Positions 7,918-16,846 are shown, numbered from the stretch's first letter. The stretch is 64,000 nt of DNA from Paraburkholderia lacunae (GCF_003353175.1 NZ_QHKS01000001.1:248001-312000), one strand, 5' to 3'. Notes: generated by a model not told the origin, from the sequence alone. A program made the numbers and translations.

Positions 7918-9480
7918 TTGAGCCTCGCTTCGTCCACCCGTCATGCCGTCGATATTCCCGCGCTGCTGGCCGCGTTGCCCGCGCGTATCGCCGATATTCC
8001 CGCGCTCGCGGCCGCGCGCGATCCGCAGCACGTCGCCTTGATCGAGGATGCGCGCCGTCTCACCAGTGCGCAACTGCGGGAAGCCGTCGACGCCGCTGCC
8101 GCGCTGCTGCGCGAATGGGGCGTGCGCGGCGGCGATCGCGTGATGATCGTCGCGGAAAACAGCATCGTGCAGATCGTGCTGCTGTTTGCAACCGCGAGGC
8201 TCGATGCGTGGGCACTGGTGTCGAACGCACGCCTGTCCGCTACCGAACTCGATACGATCCGTGCACACGCGCAGCCTCGCGTGGTCGCGTATGCGGTCGA
8301 AAGCTCGGCCGATGCGCAACAGCACGCGCAGCGCCATCAAGCCCGCCAGGCGCCCGCCATCACGCCGGATATCGGTGCATGGTCCTACGCGGTGGACGAC
8401 ACCGTGAAAGCGGAACCGGTCGAATCCGCCGGCGAGCGCCAATGCGCCGCGCTGATCTACACCACCGGCACAACCGGCGCGCCGAAGGGCGTGATGCTGT
8501 CGCACCGCAATCTGCTGTTCATCGCGGCCGTGTCGAGCCGCCTGCGCCAAGTCGGTCCGGACGACGTCGTGTACGCCGTGCTGCCGATCTCGCACGTGTA
8601 TGGCTTCGCATCGGTTTGCCTCGGCAGTCTGCACGCCGGCGCGACGCTGCGCCTCGCGCCGCGTTTCGCGCCGGAAGCCGTGCGCCGCGCGCTCGCCGAA
8701 GAGCGCGTGTCGATCTTCCAGGGCGTCCCGGCCATGCACGCGAAACTGCTCGAACATTTGCAGACCCACGGTCACGCATGGTCCGCGCCACATCTGCGCT
8801 TTGCCTATTCGGGCGGCTCGCCGCTCGACGCCGCGCTGAAAGCGCAGGTGGAAAGCGTCTACGGCCTGCCGCTGCACAACGGCTACGGCATGACCGAAAG
8901 CAGCCCGACCATTTCACACACCATGCTCGATGCACCGCGCAGCGACTGCTCGGTCGGCGAGGTCATTCCGGGGGTCGAGGTGCGGTTCGTCGGGCTCGAC
9001 GGCATCGAAGCAGCACCGGGCGCGACCGGCGAGCTGTGGGTGCGCGGACCGAACGTGATGCTCGGCTATTACCGCAACCCGGAGCAAACTCGCGCAACCG
9101 TCACCGCCGAGGGCTGGCTCAGGACCGGCGATCTGGCGCGCCAGGACGCGGACGGCGCGTTGCATATCGTCGGGCGCAGCAAGGAGTTGATCATCCGCTC
9201 GGGTTTTAACGTCTACCCGGCCGAGGTCGAGCATGTGTTGAACGCGCATCCGGAGGTCGTGCAATCGGCGGTGATCGGACGCGCGGTCGAAGGCAACGAG
9301 GAGGTGGTCGCATTCGTCGAATTGACGGCGAGCGCCAAAGTGACGCCCGCAGAACTGATCGCGTGGTGCGGCGCACGTCTCGCGCCGTATAAGCGTCCTG
9401 CCGAAGTGAAAGTGCTCGCTGCCCTGCCGGCGGCATCGACGGGCAAGATTCTCAAGCACCGGCTGCGCGAGCTCGTCTAA
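7918..9480 (+). CDS. AMP-dependent acyl-CoA synthetase/ligase
   Basis: Adenylate-forming enzyme that activates a carboxylic acid with ATP and passes it to CoA. Motifs in order: IYTTGTTGAPKGVMLSHRN (ATP loop, from about residue 179), GYGMTESSPT (about 322-331), TGDLARQDADG (about 402) and the C-terminal STGKILKHRL with the catalytic Lys. I place the start at TTG 7918 because GGAGAC precedes it by 6-7 bases and the in-frame sequence before it does not resemble the family; length is then 520. Substrate cannot be read from the sequence; medium/long-chain fatty or aryl acids are all possible. It stands alone, divergent from ybaK. Confidence 0.85.
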   Translation: MSLASSTRHAVDIPALLAALPARIADIPALAAARDPQHVALIEDARRLTSAQLREAVDAAAALLREWGVRGGDRVMIVAENSIVQIVLLFATARLDAWALVSNARLSATELDTIRAHAQPRVVAYAVESSADAQQHAQRHQARQAPAITPDIGAWSYAVDDTVKAEPVESAGERQCAALIYTTGTTGAPKGVMLSHRNLLFIAAVSSRLRQVGPDDVVYAVLPISHVYGFASVCLGSLHAGATLRLAPRFAPEAVRRALAEERVSIFQGVPAMHAKLLEHLQTHGHAWSAPHLRFAYSGGSPLDAALKAQVESVYGLPLHNGYGMTESSPTISHTMLDAPRSDCSVGEVIPGVEVRFVGLDGIEAAPGATGELWVRGPNVMLGYYRNPEQTRATVTAEGWLRTGDLARQDADGALHIVGRSKELIIRSGFNVYPAEVEHVLNAHPEVVQSAVIGRAVEGNEEVVAFVELTASAKVTPAELIAWCGARLAPYKRPAEVKVLAALPAASTGKILKHRLRELV

Positions 9481-9522
9481 CGCAACGGCAACGATGATGG
9501 CAACCGTGACAGCAAGCGCCGA

Positions 9523-10458
9523 TTACCCCCGCGGATGATGCTGCGCGTGCAGCGACTTCAAGCGCTCACGGGCCACGTGCGTATAGATCTGCGTGGTCGA
9601 GATATCGGTATGGCCGAGCAGCAGTTGCACGACACGCAGGTCGGCGCCGTGGTTCAGCAAGTGCGTTGCAAACGCGTGCCGCAGCGTGTGCGGCGACAGC
9701 GGCGCGTGCACATCGGCCGCCGCGGCGTGCCGCTTGATGATGTTCCAGAACTGCTGACGCGTCATGCCCTCGGCGCGCGTCGTGACGAATAGCGCGTCGG
9801 CCGCGCGAGCGCCCAGCAACGCCGGCCGCGCTTCGCGCAGATAACGCTCGAGCCAGCCGTGCGCCTCTTCGCCGAACGGAATCAGGCGCTCTTTCGAGCC
9901 CTTGCCCATCACGCGCACCACGCCTTCGTTCAGCCCGATTTCCACCGTCTTCAGCGTGACGAGTTCGGTGACGCGCAAACCGCTCGCGTACATCAGTTCG
10001 AGCATCGTGCGGTCGCGCAGTCCCAGCGGCGTGCCGATATCGGGAGCGCCGAGCAGCGCTTCGACCTGCGCTTCGGTGAGAGTCGAAGGAAAACGCGGCG
10101 GTTGTTTGGCCGAGCGGATGCGCAGCGTCGGATCGACATTCGCCCGATGCTCGCGCACCGCCCAGCCATAGTAACGGCGGAACACCGAGAGCCGCCGGTT
10201 CGCCGAAGTCGATTTGTCTTTCTGACGTGCCGCGCTATAGGCGGTGAGATCGGCTTCGCCGGCGGTATCGAGCGATTTGTTGCGGGTCTGGGCGAGCCAT
10301 TCGCAAAAAAGCCGCAGATCGCGGCGGTATGCGTCGAGCGTGTTGCGCGACAGACCGTGCTCGAGCCACAACGCGTCGCAGAAAGCGTCGATCGACGCCG
10401 AGCTCGCCAGAAACAGGGGGGACGCGGCGGGCGCGTCGTCAGTCAGTGTGTCGCTCAT
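9523..10458 (-). CDS. xerD: Tyrosine recombinase XerD
   Basis: With XerC it resolves chromosome dimers at the dif site. The 311-residue protein has the N-terminal SAM-like core-binding domain and the catalytic residues of tyrosine recombinases: Arg162 (SGLRVTEL), a Lys in GKGSKERLIP (186-195 area), His257-x-x-Arg260 (PHTLRHAFATH), His283 (LLGHTDISTTQ) and the nucleophile Tyr292 (IYTHV). Length is typical. Its ATG overlaps the stop of ogt by four bases (ATGA), so the two are translationally coupled. No mobile-element context suggests this is anything but the housekeeping recombinase. Confidence 0.94.
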   Translation of the reverse strand: MSDTLTDDAPAASPLFLASSASIDAFCDALWLEHGLSRNTLDAYRRDLRLFCEWLAQTRNKSLDTAGEADLTAYSAARQKDKSTSANRRLSVFRRYYGWAVREHRANVDPTLRIRSAKQPPRFPSTLTEAQVEALLGAPDIGTPLGLRDRTMLELMYASGLRVTELVTLKTVEIGLNEGVVRVMGKGSKERLIPFGEEAHGWLERYLREARPALLGARAADALFVTTRAEGMTRQQFWNIIKRHAAAADVHAPLSPHTLRHAFATHLLNHGADLRVVQLLLGHTDISTTQIYTHVARERLKSLHAQHHPRG

Positions 10459-10925
10459 GCGTAGGGAATGCCTTCATGCGCCAGGAGCCAGCGCTTGACG
10501 TTGCGAAAGAAGCCGTCTTCGGCGTGATTCGCAAAGCCGCCGATGCCGCTCGAGCTCACCACCCGGTGACACGGAATCACGATCGGAAAATAGTTGGCGC
10601 CGCACGCCTGCCCCACCGCACGCGGCGCGCTGCCCACTTGCTTCGCCAATTGCCCGTAGGTCAGCACGACGCCGGGCGGGATGCCGCTGATCGCCTGCCA
10701 GACGCGTTTCTGAAACGCGGTGCCGATCGGCGCGAGCGGCAATTCGAACTTGGCGGACGCCCGCTCGAAATAACGCTCGATCTGCTCGACGGCCCGCTTC
10801 GCCAACGGCGTGTCCGGCGCGACATTCTGCATCGACTCCGGCAGATAGACGATCGCGCGCACCGCGCCGCCTTCGATGCGGATGCCGACCTTGCCGAACG
10901 GCGCATCGATCACTGCGTTGAACAT
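10455..10925 (-). CDS. ogt: Methylated-DNA--protein-cysteine methyltransferase
   Basis: Suicide repair protein that takes the methyl group from O6-methylguanine onto its own cysteine. The 156-residue product has the active site IPCHRVV with Cys119, the recognition-helix region GQLAKQVGSAPRAVGQACGAN and the end KRWLLAHEG. I choose the ATG at 10925 because GAGG lies about 9 bases before it; in-frame ATG codons at 10940 and 10982 are alternatives. First gene of the ogt-xerD pair, overlapping xerD by ATGA. The queG gene lies upstream on the same strand after about 120 bp. Confidence 0.92.
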   Translation of the reverse strand: MFNAVIDAPFGKVGIRIEGGAVRAIVYLPESMQNVAPDTPLAKRAVEQIERYFERASAKFELPLAPIGTAFQKRVWQAISGIPPGVVLTYGQLAKQVGSAPRAVGQACGANYFPIVIPCHRVVSSSGIGGFANHAEDGFFRNVKRWLLAHEGIPYA

Positions 10926-11044
10926 GGTTGCTTGCCTCATGACTGGCACGGTGTTCCAGGTTCCAGGGTAGCGTACCTGCATGGGCTGCAGGCGCTCCAG
11001 AAGAAACCAACCAGGAACAGACGCCCCATCGGAATGCCGCTACT

Positions 11045-12289
11045 TTACGCCGCTTCCAACGCCCATTCCACATGCTCGCGCACCAGCGCGGAAGGGTCGC
11101 CGGTGCGCGAGCGCAACGCGGCCACAATTGCCGCGCGCGCATCTTCGCTCAAGCTTTCACGCGGCGCGCGCAGCGCATTGCCCATCCCCACCGCCAGATT
11201 GCGCAGCCAACACTCATAGCCGATGCGGCGAATCGCACTGCCCTGCATGCGCGTATCGAACTCGTCCGCACTCCACCCGAACAGCTCGACCAGCGTCGCG
11301 CGATCGAGCCCGTGCCGCACGTCGAAATCGGCGACCGGCGCGGCCTGCGCGAACTTGTTCCATGGACACACGAGCTGACAATCGTCGCAGCCATATACAC
11401 GATTGCCGATCAGCGGCCGCAATTCCAGGGGAATACTGCCCTTCAGTTCAATCGTCAGATATGAAATGCACAAGCGCGCGTCGACCTTATATGGCGCAAC
11501 GATCGCGCCGGTCGGACACGCGGAGATGCAGCGCGTGCAACTGCCGCAGTGCGAACCCGGGGTTTCGGGTGCCTGTTCGGGCGCGGTGTCGGCATCCGTG
11601 GGCAACGGCACATCGACATAGATTTCGCCGAGAAAGAACAGCGAACCGGCGTCGCGTTGCAGCAGCAGCGTGTGCTTGCCGCGCCAGCCGATACCCGCCT
11701 TCTGCGCGAGTTCGACTTCCAGCACCGGCGCGGAATCGGTGAACACGCGATAGCCGAACGCGCCGATCTCCGCTTCGATTTTGTCGGCCAGATGTTGCAA
11801 ACGGTTGCGCATCACCTTGTGATAATCGCGGCCCCGCGCATAGATCGACACCACTGCGGCCGACGGGTCCGCGAGCCGCGCATGTTCGGCGGCGCGCCAG
11901 TTTTGCGGCACCGGCGCCGCATCGGACAGCGTGCTTTCGGCCGCCTTTGCGCCCGGCATCTGCGTGGGCAAATAGGCGATGCGGGCGGTAATCACACGTC
12001 GCGTGCCGGCCACAAGCTCGGCGGGCCGCGCACGTTTCATCCCGTGTTTCGCCATATAATCCATCTCGCCGTGGCAACCCGCCTCCAGCCATGCTGCAAG
12101 CGGCGCTTCGGCAGCGGAGAGATCGGTATCGCTAATGCCGATCGCCCCGAAACCCAGTTCACGGCCCCATGTTTTGATGCGTCGCGCGAGCGCTTCCAGC
12201 GCCGCTTCATCGAAATGACGCACAGCACGCGCATCGTCAGCGGACGCAGGCGTGCGGGAAACGGGGGACTTCGGACTTCGGTTCATCAC
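11045..12289 (-). CDS. queG: Epoxyqueuosine reductase
   Basis: Cobalamin and iron-sulfur enzyme that makes the last step of queuosine in tRNA wobble position 34. The 414-residue protein has two 4Fe-4S clusters like ferredoxins: CGSCTRCISACPTG (Cys248, 251, 254, 258) and Cys274 with CDDCQLVCPW (Cys301, 304, 308), and the family segment TDSAPVLEVELAQKAGIGW. Length is slightly above E. coli QueG (379) because of an N-terminal extension. It is divergent from tsaE with only 14 bp between start codons, so the two promoters must overlap the neighbouring genes or be shared. Confidence 0.95.
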   Translation of the reverse strand: MMNRSPKSPVSRTPASADDARAVRHFDEAALEALARRIKTWGRELGFGAIGISDTDLSAAEAPLAAWLEAGCHGEMDYMAKHGMKRARPAELVAGTRRVITARIAYLPTQMPGAKAAESTLSDAAPVPQNWRAAEHARLADPSAAVVSIYARGRDYHKVMRNRLQHLADKIEAEIGAFGYRVFTDSAPVLEVELAQKAGIGWRGKHTLLLQRDAGSLFFLGEIYVDVPLPTDADTAPEQAPETPGSHCGSCTRCISACPTGAIVAPYKVDARLCISYLTIELKGSIPLELRPLIGNRVYGCDDCQLVCPWNKFAQAAPVADFDVRHGLDRATLVELFGWSADEFDTRMQGSAIRRIGYECWLRNLAVGMGNALRAPRESLSEDARAAIVAALRSRTGDPSALVREHVEWALEAA

Positions 12290-12303
12290 GCCATTTTACG
12301 AGA

Positions 12304-12888
12304 ATGCCCGTCAATTCCGATCTCGCGATCCAACCGCCCGCCGATGTCCTGCTCGAACGCACTTTCGCGCTCGCGGACGAAGCCGCCACCCACGCATTCG
12401 GCGCGCGGTTCGCGCAGGCGATCGAAAGCGTGCGCGCAATGCTGCAACAAGCGCGGCAACACACGCCGGAGGCCAAGGGTGATGGGACATTCCACGGACT
12501 GCAAGTACAGCTCATCGGCGACCTCGGCGCCGGCAAGACCACGCTCGTGCGCGCGACCTTGCGCGGCCTCGGCCACACCGGCCGCGTGCGCAGTCCGACG
12601 TACACACTCGTCGAACCGTATGTGCTCGAGCGAGCCGCAGGGGAACTCGCGCTCTATCACTTCGATCTGTACAGATTCACCGATCCGGCCGAATGGGCCG
12701 ACGCGGGCTTTCGCGAGTACTTCGACCGCGGCGCGATCTGCCTCGTCGAATGGCCGCAACGCGCGGGGCGGCTCCTCGGCTTGCCGGACCTCGTCTTCTC
12801 GCTCGAGCTGGACAGCGAGGGCGACGGCCGGGTGCTCGTCGCACGGGCATACAGCGAATCAGGAAAGGCATGTCTCGAAAGATGTTGA
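12304..12888 (+). CDS. tsaE: tRNA threonylcarbamoyladenosine synthesis ATPase TsaE
   Basis: ATPase partner of TsaB-TsaD in making t6A at position 37 of ANN-decoding tRNAs. The 194-residue protein has the P-loop GDLGAGKTT (72-80), RSPTYTLVEPY and YHFDLYRF, all family marks, and the WPQRAG motif. It is longer than E. coli TsaE (153) because of an N-terminal region and an insert of about 15 residues before the P-loop. The end of the gene overlaps the start of amiC by 19 bp, which suggests coupled translation. This tsaE-amiC order is widespread in proteobacteria. Confidence 0.94.
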   Translation: MPVNSDLAIQPPADVLLERTFALADEAATHAFGARFAQAIESVRAMLQQARQHTPEAKGDGTFHGLQVQLIGDLGAGKTTLVRATLRGLGHTGRVRSPTYTLVEPYVLERAAGELALYHFDLYRFTDPAEWADAGFREYFDRGAICLVEWPQRAGRLLGLPDLVFSLELDSEGDGRVLVARAYSESGKACLERC

Positions 12889-14462
12889 TCAAACCGTTCC
12901 GCTCGATCGAATCGGCGGCTACCGCAACGCATAACTGGCGGCGCCGCCAGATTCTGCGCGCGGGCGCCTCCACGCTGGTGCTCGGCCTCGTTGCGCCGCG
13001 TCTCGCGCGAGCCAGTTCCGTGCTCGGCGTGCGCGTCTGGCCGGCGCGGGATTACACGCGCGTGACGATCGAATCGGATCAGCCTTTGCAAAACACCCAG
13101 CATCTGCTGCAAGGCCCGGACCGGCTGGTGGTCGATCTGAACGGCCTCGATCTCGATCAGGCGCTCAGGGATCTGGTGTCGAAGATCACGCCGAACGATC
13201 CGCAGATTCAATCGGTGCGCGTCGGCCAATATCAGCCGCATGTCGTGCGGATGGTGTTCGACCTGAAGGGTTCGGTAAAGCCGCAGGTGTTCACGCTGAC
13301 GCCGGTCGGCACGTACAAGTACCGGCTCGTGTTCGACCTGTACCCCGCCGTCGCGCCCGATCCGCTGATGGATCTGCTCGCGCAGACCGAGCGCAAGGAA
13401 CAGAGCCTGAACGAAAACAGCGCACCGCCGGCCACGCTGAACGGTCCCGGCGCCACGCCGCCCACCGCCGACAACAGCGAAGCGTTCTTCGAGCGCTACG
13501 CGCAGAACGGCAGCAGCGGGTCCGCGTCCGGCGTGCCGCGTCCGCCGGTGCACATCTCGCCGACACCCGCGCCCGTTCCGCCGATGCTGGGCAAGCCCGC
13601 AGCGCCGGCTACGCCAGCTGCGCCGCCTACCGCAATTGCCCGCAATAAAGGAGCCAACAGCGCAGGCAACAGCGGCGGCATCAATGGCGGCGACAGCGAC
13701 GGCGACGATACCTACGCGTTCACCGCGCCCAAATCCGGCAAGAGCAACACCGTGCGTCTCCTGACTGTCGCGATCGACCCTGGCCACGGCGGCGAAGACC
13801 CGGGCGCGATCGGCGGCTCGGGTACGTACGAGAAACACGTCGCACTCGACATCGCCAAGAAGCTGCGCGCGAAGATCGATGCGCAGCCGAACATGCGCGC
13901 AATGATGACGCGAGACGCCGACTTCTTCGTGCCGCTCAATGTGCGCGTGCAGAAAGCACGGCGTGTCGGCGCGGACCTGTTCGTGTCGATCCACGCCGAC
14001 GCATTCACCACGCCCGAAGCGAAGGGCTCGTCGGTATTCGCGTTGTCGGAGCACGGCGCGTCGAGCGCGGCCGCACGCTGGATGGCGAACAAGGAGAACT
14101 CGTCGGACCAGATCGGCGGGATCAACATCAAATCGGCCGACGCGACCGTCAACCGCGCGCTGTTCGATATGTCGACCACCGCGCAGATTCGCGATTCGAT
14201 GCGCTACGGCGACTTCGTGCTGAAGGAAATCGGCGGCATCAACAAGCTGCATAAGGGTTCGGTCGAACAGGCGGGGTTCGCGGTGCTGAAGGCGCCGGAC
14301 ATTCCGTCGATCCTTGTGGAGACCGCCTTCATCAGCAATCCGGACGAAGAGCGGCGCCTGAACGATGACGCCTATCGCGACAAGATGGCCGATGCGATCA
14401 TGAGCGGCATCAAGCGTTATTTCGCTGCAAATCCGCCGTTGGCGAAAAACCGCATGACTTGA
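12870..14462 (+). CDS. amiC: N-acetylmuramoyl-L-alanine amidase AmiC type
   Basis: Periplasmic zinc amidase that splits septal peptidoglycan at cell separation. From the start at 12870 (preceded by AGGAAAGGC) the 530-residue protein has a twin-arginine signal (RRRQILR at 24-30, then a hydrophobic stretch and ARAS), an AMIN septal-targeting domain (about 50-160), a Pro/Ala/Gly-rich linker (about 190-285) and an Amidase_3 domain with zinc ligands in DPGHGGEDPG, the Glu in YEKHVAL, FVSIHADAF and the catalytic Glu in ILVETAFISNPDEE. An in-frame ATG at 12882 is a second possible start. It overlaps tsaE and ends just before a hairpin. Confidence 0.95.
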   Translation: MSRKMLIKPFRSIESAATATHNWRRRQILRAGASTLVLGLVAPRLARASSVLGVRVWPARDYTRVTIESDQPLQNTQHLLQGPDRLVVDLNGLDLDQALRDLVSKITPNDPQIQSVRVGQYQPHVVRMVFDLKGSVKPQVFTLTPVGTYKYRLVFDLYPAVAPDPLMDLLAQTERKEQSLNENSAPPATLNGPGATPPTADNSEAFFERYAQNGSSGSASGVPRPPVHISPTPAPVPPMLGKPAAPATPAAPPTAIARNKGANSAGNSGGINGGDSDGDDTYAFTAPKSGKSNTVRLLTVAIDPGHGGEDPGAIGGSGTYEKHVALDIAKKLRAKIDAQPNMRAMMTRDADFFVPLNVRVQKARRVGADLFVSIHADAFTTPEAKGSSVFALSEHGASSAAARWMANKENSSDQIGGINIKSADATVNRALFDMSTTAQIRDSMRYGDFVLKEIGGINKLHKGSVEQAGFAVLKAPDIPSILVETAFISNPDEERRLNDDAYRDKMADAIMSGIKRYFAANPPLAKNRMT

Positions 14463-14470
14463 TGCCCGGC

Positions 14471-14505
14471 GTGTCATCGCGTGTCACCGCGCTGCGCGAT
14501 GACAC
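14471..14505 (+). other. Perfect 11-bp stem-loop just after amiC
   Basis: GTGTCATCGCG (14471-14481) pairs with CGCGATGACAC (14495-14505) around a 13-base loop. No T-run follows, so it is more likely an mRNA 3'-end protecting structure than a terminator by itself. A terminator-like element follows from 14524. Confidence 0.6.
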
Positions 14506-14523
14506 GTCACGACTCGCTCGATG

Positions 14524-14628
14524 GAAAAAAAGCCGCTCGATATGAACCGACCCCGCCAGGTTGGACACCGGTCCAACTTTTGGGGTGCAGTTCACGCATT
14601 CAATGAAAACGCGGCTGTTTTTTTCAAC
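14524..14628. terminator. Terminator interrupted by a 52-bp IS-end-like palindrome (copy 1)
   Basis: Outer arms AAAAAAAGCCGC (from 14525) and GCGGCTGTTTTTTT (14611-14624) form a two-way intrinsic terminator between amiC and the EamA gene. In its middle, 14543-14594, lies a near-palindrome that starts TGAAC and ends GTTCA, with ACCCC...GTTGGAC repeated inverted. A close copy, in the opposite orientation, is at 53637-53689. The sequence resembles IS3-family terminal repeats (TGAACTG-ACCCC-GTTGGAC) joined inner-end to inner-end, without any transposase. The IS origin is inference. Confidence 0.75.
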
Positions 14629-15530
14629 TGCGTCACGATGCACTGGCGATCAGCGTGCCGGCGATAATAGTTGCACGACCCGGCCGCGAACACATTCACC
14701 GCCAGCCCCGCCATCACCAGCAGCGCGCCGACGACCTGCGCAGCGGACAACCGCTCGTCAAGCAACAGCGACGCCGACGCCAGCCCGACAATCGGCACCA
14801 GCAGCGAAAACGGCGCCACCTGGCTCGCCGGATAGCGCGACAACAGCCTGCTCCACAAGCCGTAACCGAGCAGCGTCGCGATGAACGCGAGGTACACCAC
14901 CGCGAAGATCGACGTAGCGCCGATGCCTGACAACGCCGTGACGATCCGCTGCGGCCCCTCGAATGCATACGAGAGCGCGAAAAACGGCAACGGCGGAATC
15001 AGACTGCCCCACACCACCAGCCCGACCAGATCGACATTGCCGAGCTTCTTGGTGACGATGTTGCCGAGCGCCCAGCAACACGCGGCGCACAGCGTGAGGA
15101 CGAAGCCGGCGAGCGTCATTGCGTGGCCGCCTTGCAGGCCGATCACCGCGAGGCCGCCCGCCGCGATCAGCAGACCGGCGACGTTCGATACGCGAAAGCG
15201 CTCGCGCAGAACCAGCGCTGCGAATATCAGCGTGAAAAACGCCTGCGCCTGCAACACGAGCGAAGCGAGCCCGGCCGGCATGCCGACATACATCGCCGAG
15301 AACAGAAAAGCGAACTGGCCGAACGAGATGGTCGCGCCGTATGCGAGCAACCAGCGCCACGGCATCTGCGGCCGCTTGACGAAAAACACCGCGGGCACCG
15401 CCGCGAGCGTGAAGCGCAACGCGCCGAGCAGCATCGGCGGTACGCCATGCAGCCCCACCTTGATCACGACGAAATTGACGCCCCACGCGATGACGACGAC
15501 CAGCGCGAGCAGTAGGTCCCTGGGCGACAT
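14592..15530 (-). CDS. EamA/DMT-family transporter
   Basis: Inner-membrane exporter of the drug/metabolite family with ten predicted hydrophobic segments and two EamA repeats. It begins MSPRDLLLALVVVIAWGVNF and carries the repeat signatures GLHGVPPMLLGALRFTLAA and LIPPLPFFALSYA, close to the O-acetylserine/cysteine exporter EamA branch. I choose the ATG at 15530 because GGAGA lies 5-9 bases before it; ATG 15542 is an alternative. The final ten residues (KKTAAFSLNA) are encoded by the arm of the adjacent terminator, and the stop codon is the first three bases of the palindrome there. Substrate is not known. Confidence 0.88.
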   Translation of the reverse strand: MSPRDLLLALVVVIAWGVNFVVIKVGLHGVPPMLLGALRFTLAAVPAVFFVKRPQMPWRWLLAYGATISFGQFAFLFSAMYVGMPAGLASLVLQAQAFFTLIFAALVLRERFRVSNVAGLLIAAGGLAVIGLQGGHAMTLAGFVLTLCAACCWALGNIVTKKLGNVDLVGLVVWGSLIPPLPFFALSYAFEGPQRIVTALSGIGATSIFAVVYLAFIATLLGYGLWSRLLSRYPASQVAPFSLLVPIVGLASASLLLDERLSAAQVVGALLVMAGLAVNVFAAGSCNYYRRHADRQCIVTQLKKTAAFSLNA

Positions 15531-15636
15531 CCCAGTCTCCATTTAATTGTTGAATCTGGCAGTTTAGCTGAGCCGGACGCGTCGAGCGCTTGCGCGCGTT
15601 GCGGATTCACGGAACGCTTGTTCGCTGGGGCGTTGA

Positions 15637-15782
15637 ATCGCCGCATCGCCGCATCGCCGCATCGCCGTATCGCCGTATCGCCGTATCGCCGTATCGCCGT
15701 ATCGCCATCGCCATCGCCGCACCGCGGGACCGCCAACCGCCGAACCGCTGGTTCGCTGGATCGCTGGATCGCTGGATCGCCG
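15637..15782. repeat. Array of 8-bp repeats (ATCGCCGY and relatives)
   Basis: ATCGCCGC occurs three times (15637-15660), then ATCGCCGT five times (15661-15700), then shorter ATCGCC units, then degenerate octamers such as ACCGCCGA and three GGATCGCT copies up to about 15782. It fills the gap of about 350 bp between the starts of the EamA gene (minus) and the pirin gene (plus), so any change in copy number would alter promoter spacing for both. There is no gene in this gap. Confidence 0.88.
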
Positions 15783-15888
15783 AGCCGCCAGAACAGCGGA
15801 ACACCGCAAACCGCAGCATTTACCGCACCGCAGTAGAATCGTTCATTGAGCAAAACCCCCAAGCCACCCTTCCCAGCCGAGCCTGTCC

Positions 15889-16764
15889 ATGACCTCTTCG
15901 ATCAAAGCAGTCCTCAAGCCGCATCTGCGCGACGTCGGCAATCTCACCGTGCGGCGTGTATTGCCGGCAATGGCGGCGCGCCTGATCGGCCCGTTCATTT
16001 TCTTCGACCACATGGGCCCCGCGACGCTCGAACCCGGTGTGGGTCTCGACGTGCGGCCGCACCCGCACATCGGCCTCGCGACCGTCACGTATCTGTTCGA
16101 AGGCGCGATCATGCATCGCGACAGCCTCGGCTCGGAGCAGAAGATCGTCCCCGGCGACGTCAACTGGATGACCGCCGGCCGCGGCATCGTCCATTCCGAG
16201 CGCACGCCGCCCGAAGACCGTGCGAGCGGCCACACGATGCACGGGATCCAGACGTGGGTCGCGCTGCCGCTCGCCGACGAAGACACCGAACCGTCCTTCA
16301 CCCACCACGCGGCGGATACGTTGCCGGTGGTCGAGCGCAACGGCGTCACGCTGCGCGTCATCGCCGGCACGGCGTTCGGCGAAACCTCGCCGGTGGCGAC
16401 ATTTTCAGGCACGCTCTATGTCGCCGCACAGTTCGCGCCGGGCGGCGCCTTCGCGCTCGAACCGGAGCACGAAGAGCGCGGCGTCTATCTGGCGGACGGC
16501 GATCTGGAGATCGACGGCACGCCGCTCGAAGCAGGCCAGATGGCCGTGCTGGCGCTCGACGAAACCGTCACGCTCGCCAGCACCCACGGCGCGCGCGTGA
16601 TGCTGCTCGGCGGCGAGAAACTGGACGGCGAGCGCTTTATCGAGTGGAATTTCGTCGCCAGTTCGCGGGAAAAGATCGAGGCCGCCAAGACCGCCTGGAC
16701 GAATCAGGAAATGGGCAAGGTGCCGGGCGAAACCGAATGGATTCCGCTGCCGGTGCGCAAATGA
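15889..16764 (+). CDS. Pirin family protein
   Basis: Bicupin protein of the pirin family; E. coli YhhW is a quercetinase and other members act as redox or transcription cofactors. The 291-residue product has the N-terminal cupin metal site His58 and His60 (RPHPHIG), His102 and Glu104 (GIVHSERT), preceded by the family signature GPFIFFDHMGP. The second cupin (about 170-290) lacks such ligands, as usual. It stands next to cnoX on the same strand, 82 bp apart, and may be cotranscribed. The true substrate is not known. Confidence 0.92.
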   Translation: MTSSIKAVLKPHLRDVGNLTVRRVLPAMAARLIGPFIFFDHMGPATLEPGVGLDVRPHPHIGLATVTYLFEGAIMHRDSLGSEQKIVPGDVNWMTAGRGIVHSERTPPEDRASGHTMHGIQTWVALPLADEDTEPSFTHHAADTLPVVERNGVTLRVIAGTAFGETSPVATFSGTLYVAAQFAPGGAFALEPEHEERGVYLADGDLEIDGTPLEAGQMAVLALDETVTLASTHGARVMLLGGEKLDGERFIEWNFVASSREKIEAAKTAWTNQEMGKVPGETEWIPLPVRK

Positions 16765-16846
16765 GCGCGCATGAGCGCAAGGTGCGTTGAAATCGCGGTG
16801 CTCGGCCCCAACTAAATCAATAATCCGTTTTATCGACGAGGACGCA

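Noticed and set aside
9523..10458. xerD gene as a sign of an integrated mobile element
   Set aside because: Full XerD catalytic set, housekeeping neighbours, no attachment repeats or phage genes.
12657..14477. A 606-codon minus-strand frame opposite amiC and tsaE
   Set aside because: Antisense shadow; amiC and tsaE are clear on the other strand.
15637..15782. CRISPR-like array
   Set aside because: Units are 8 bp with no spacers and no cas genes nearby; it is a simple tandem repeat.
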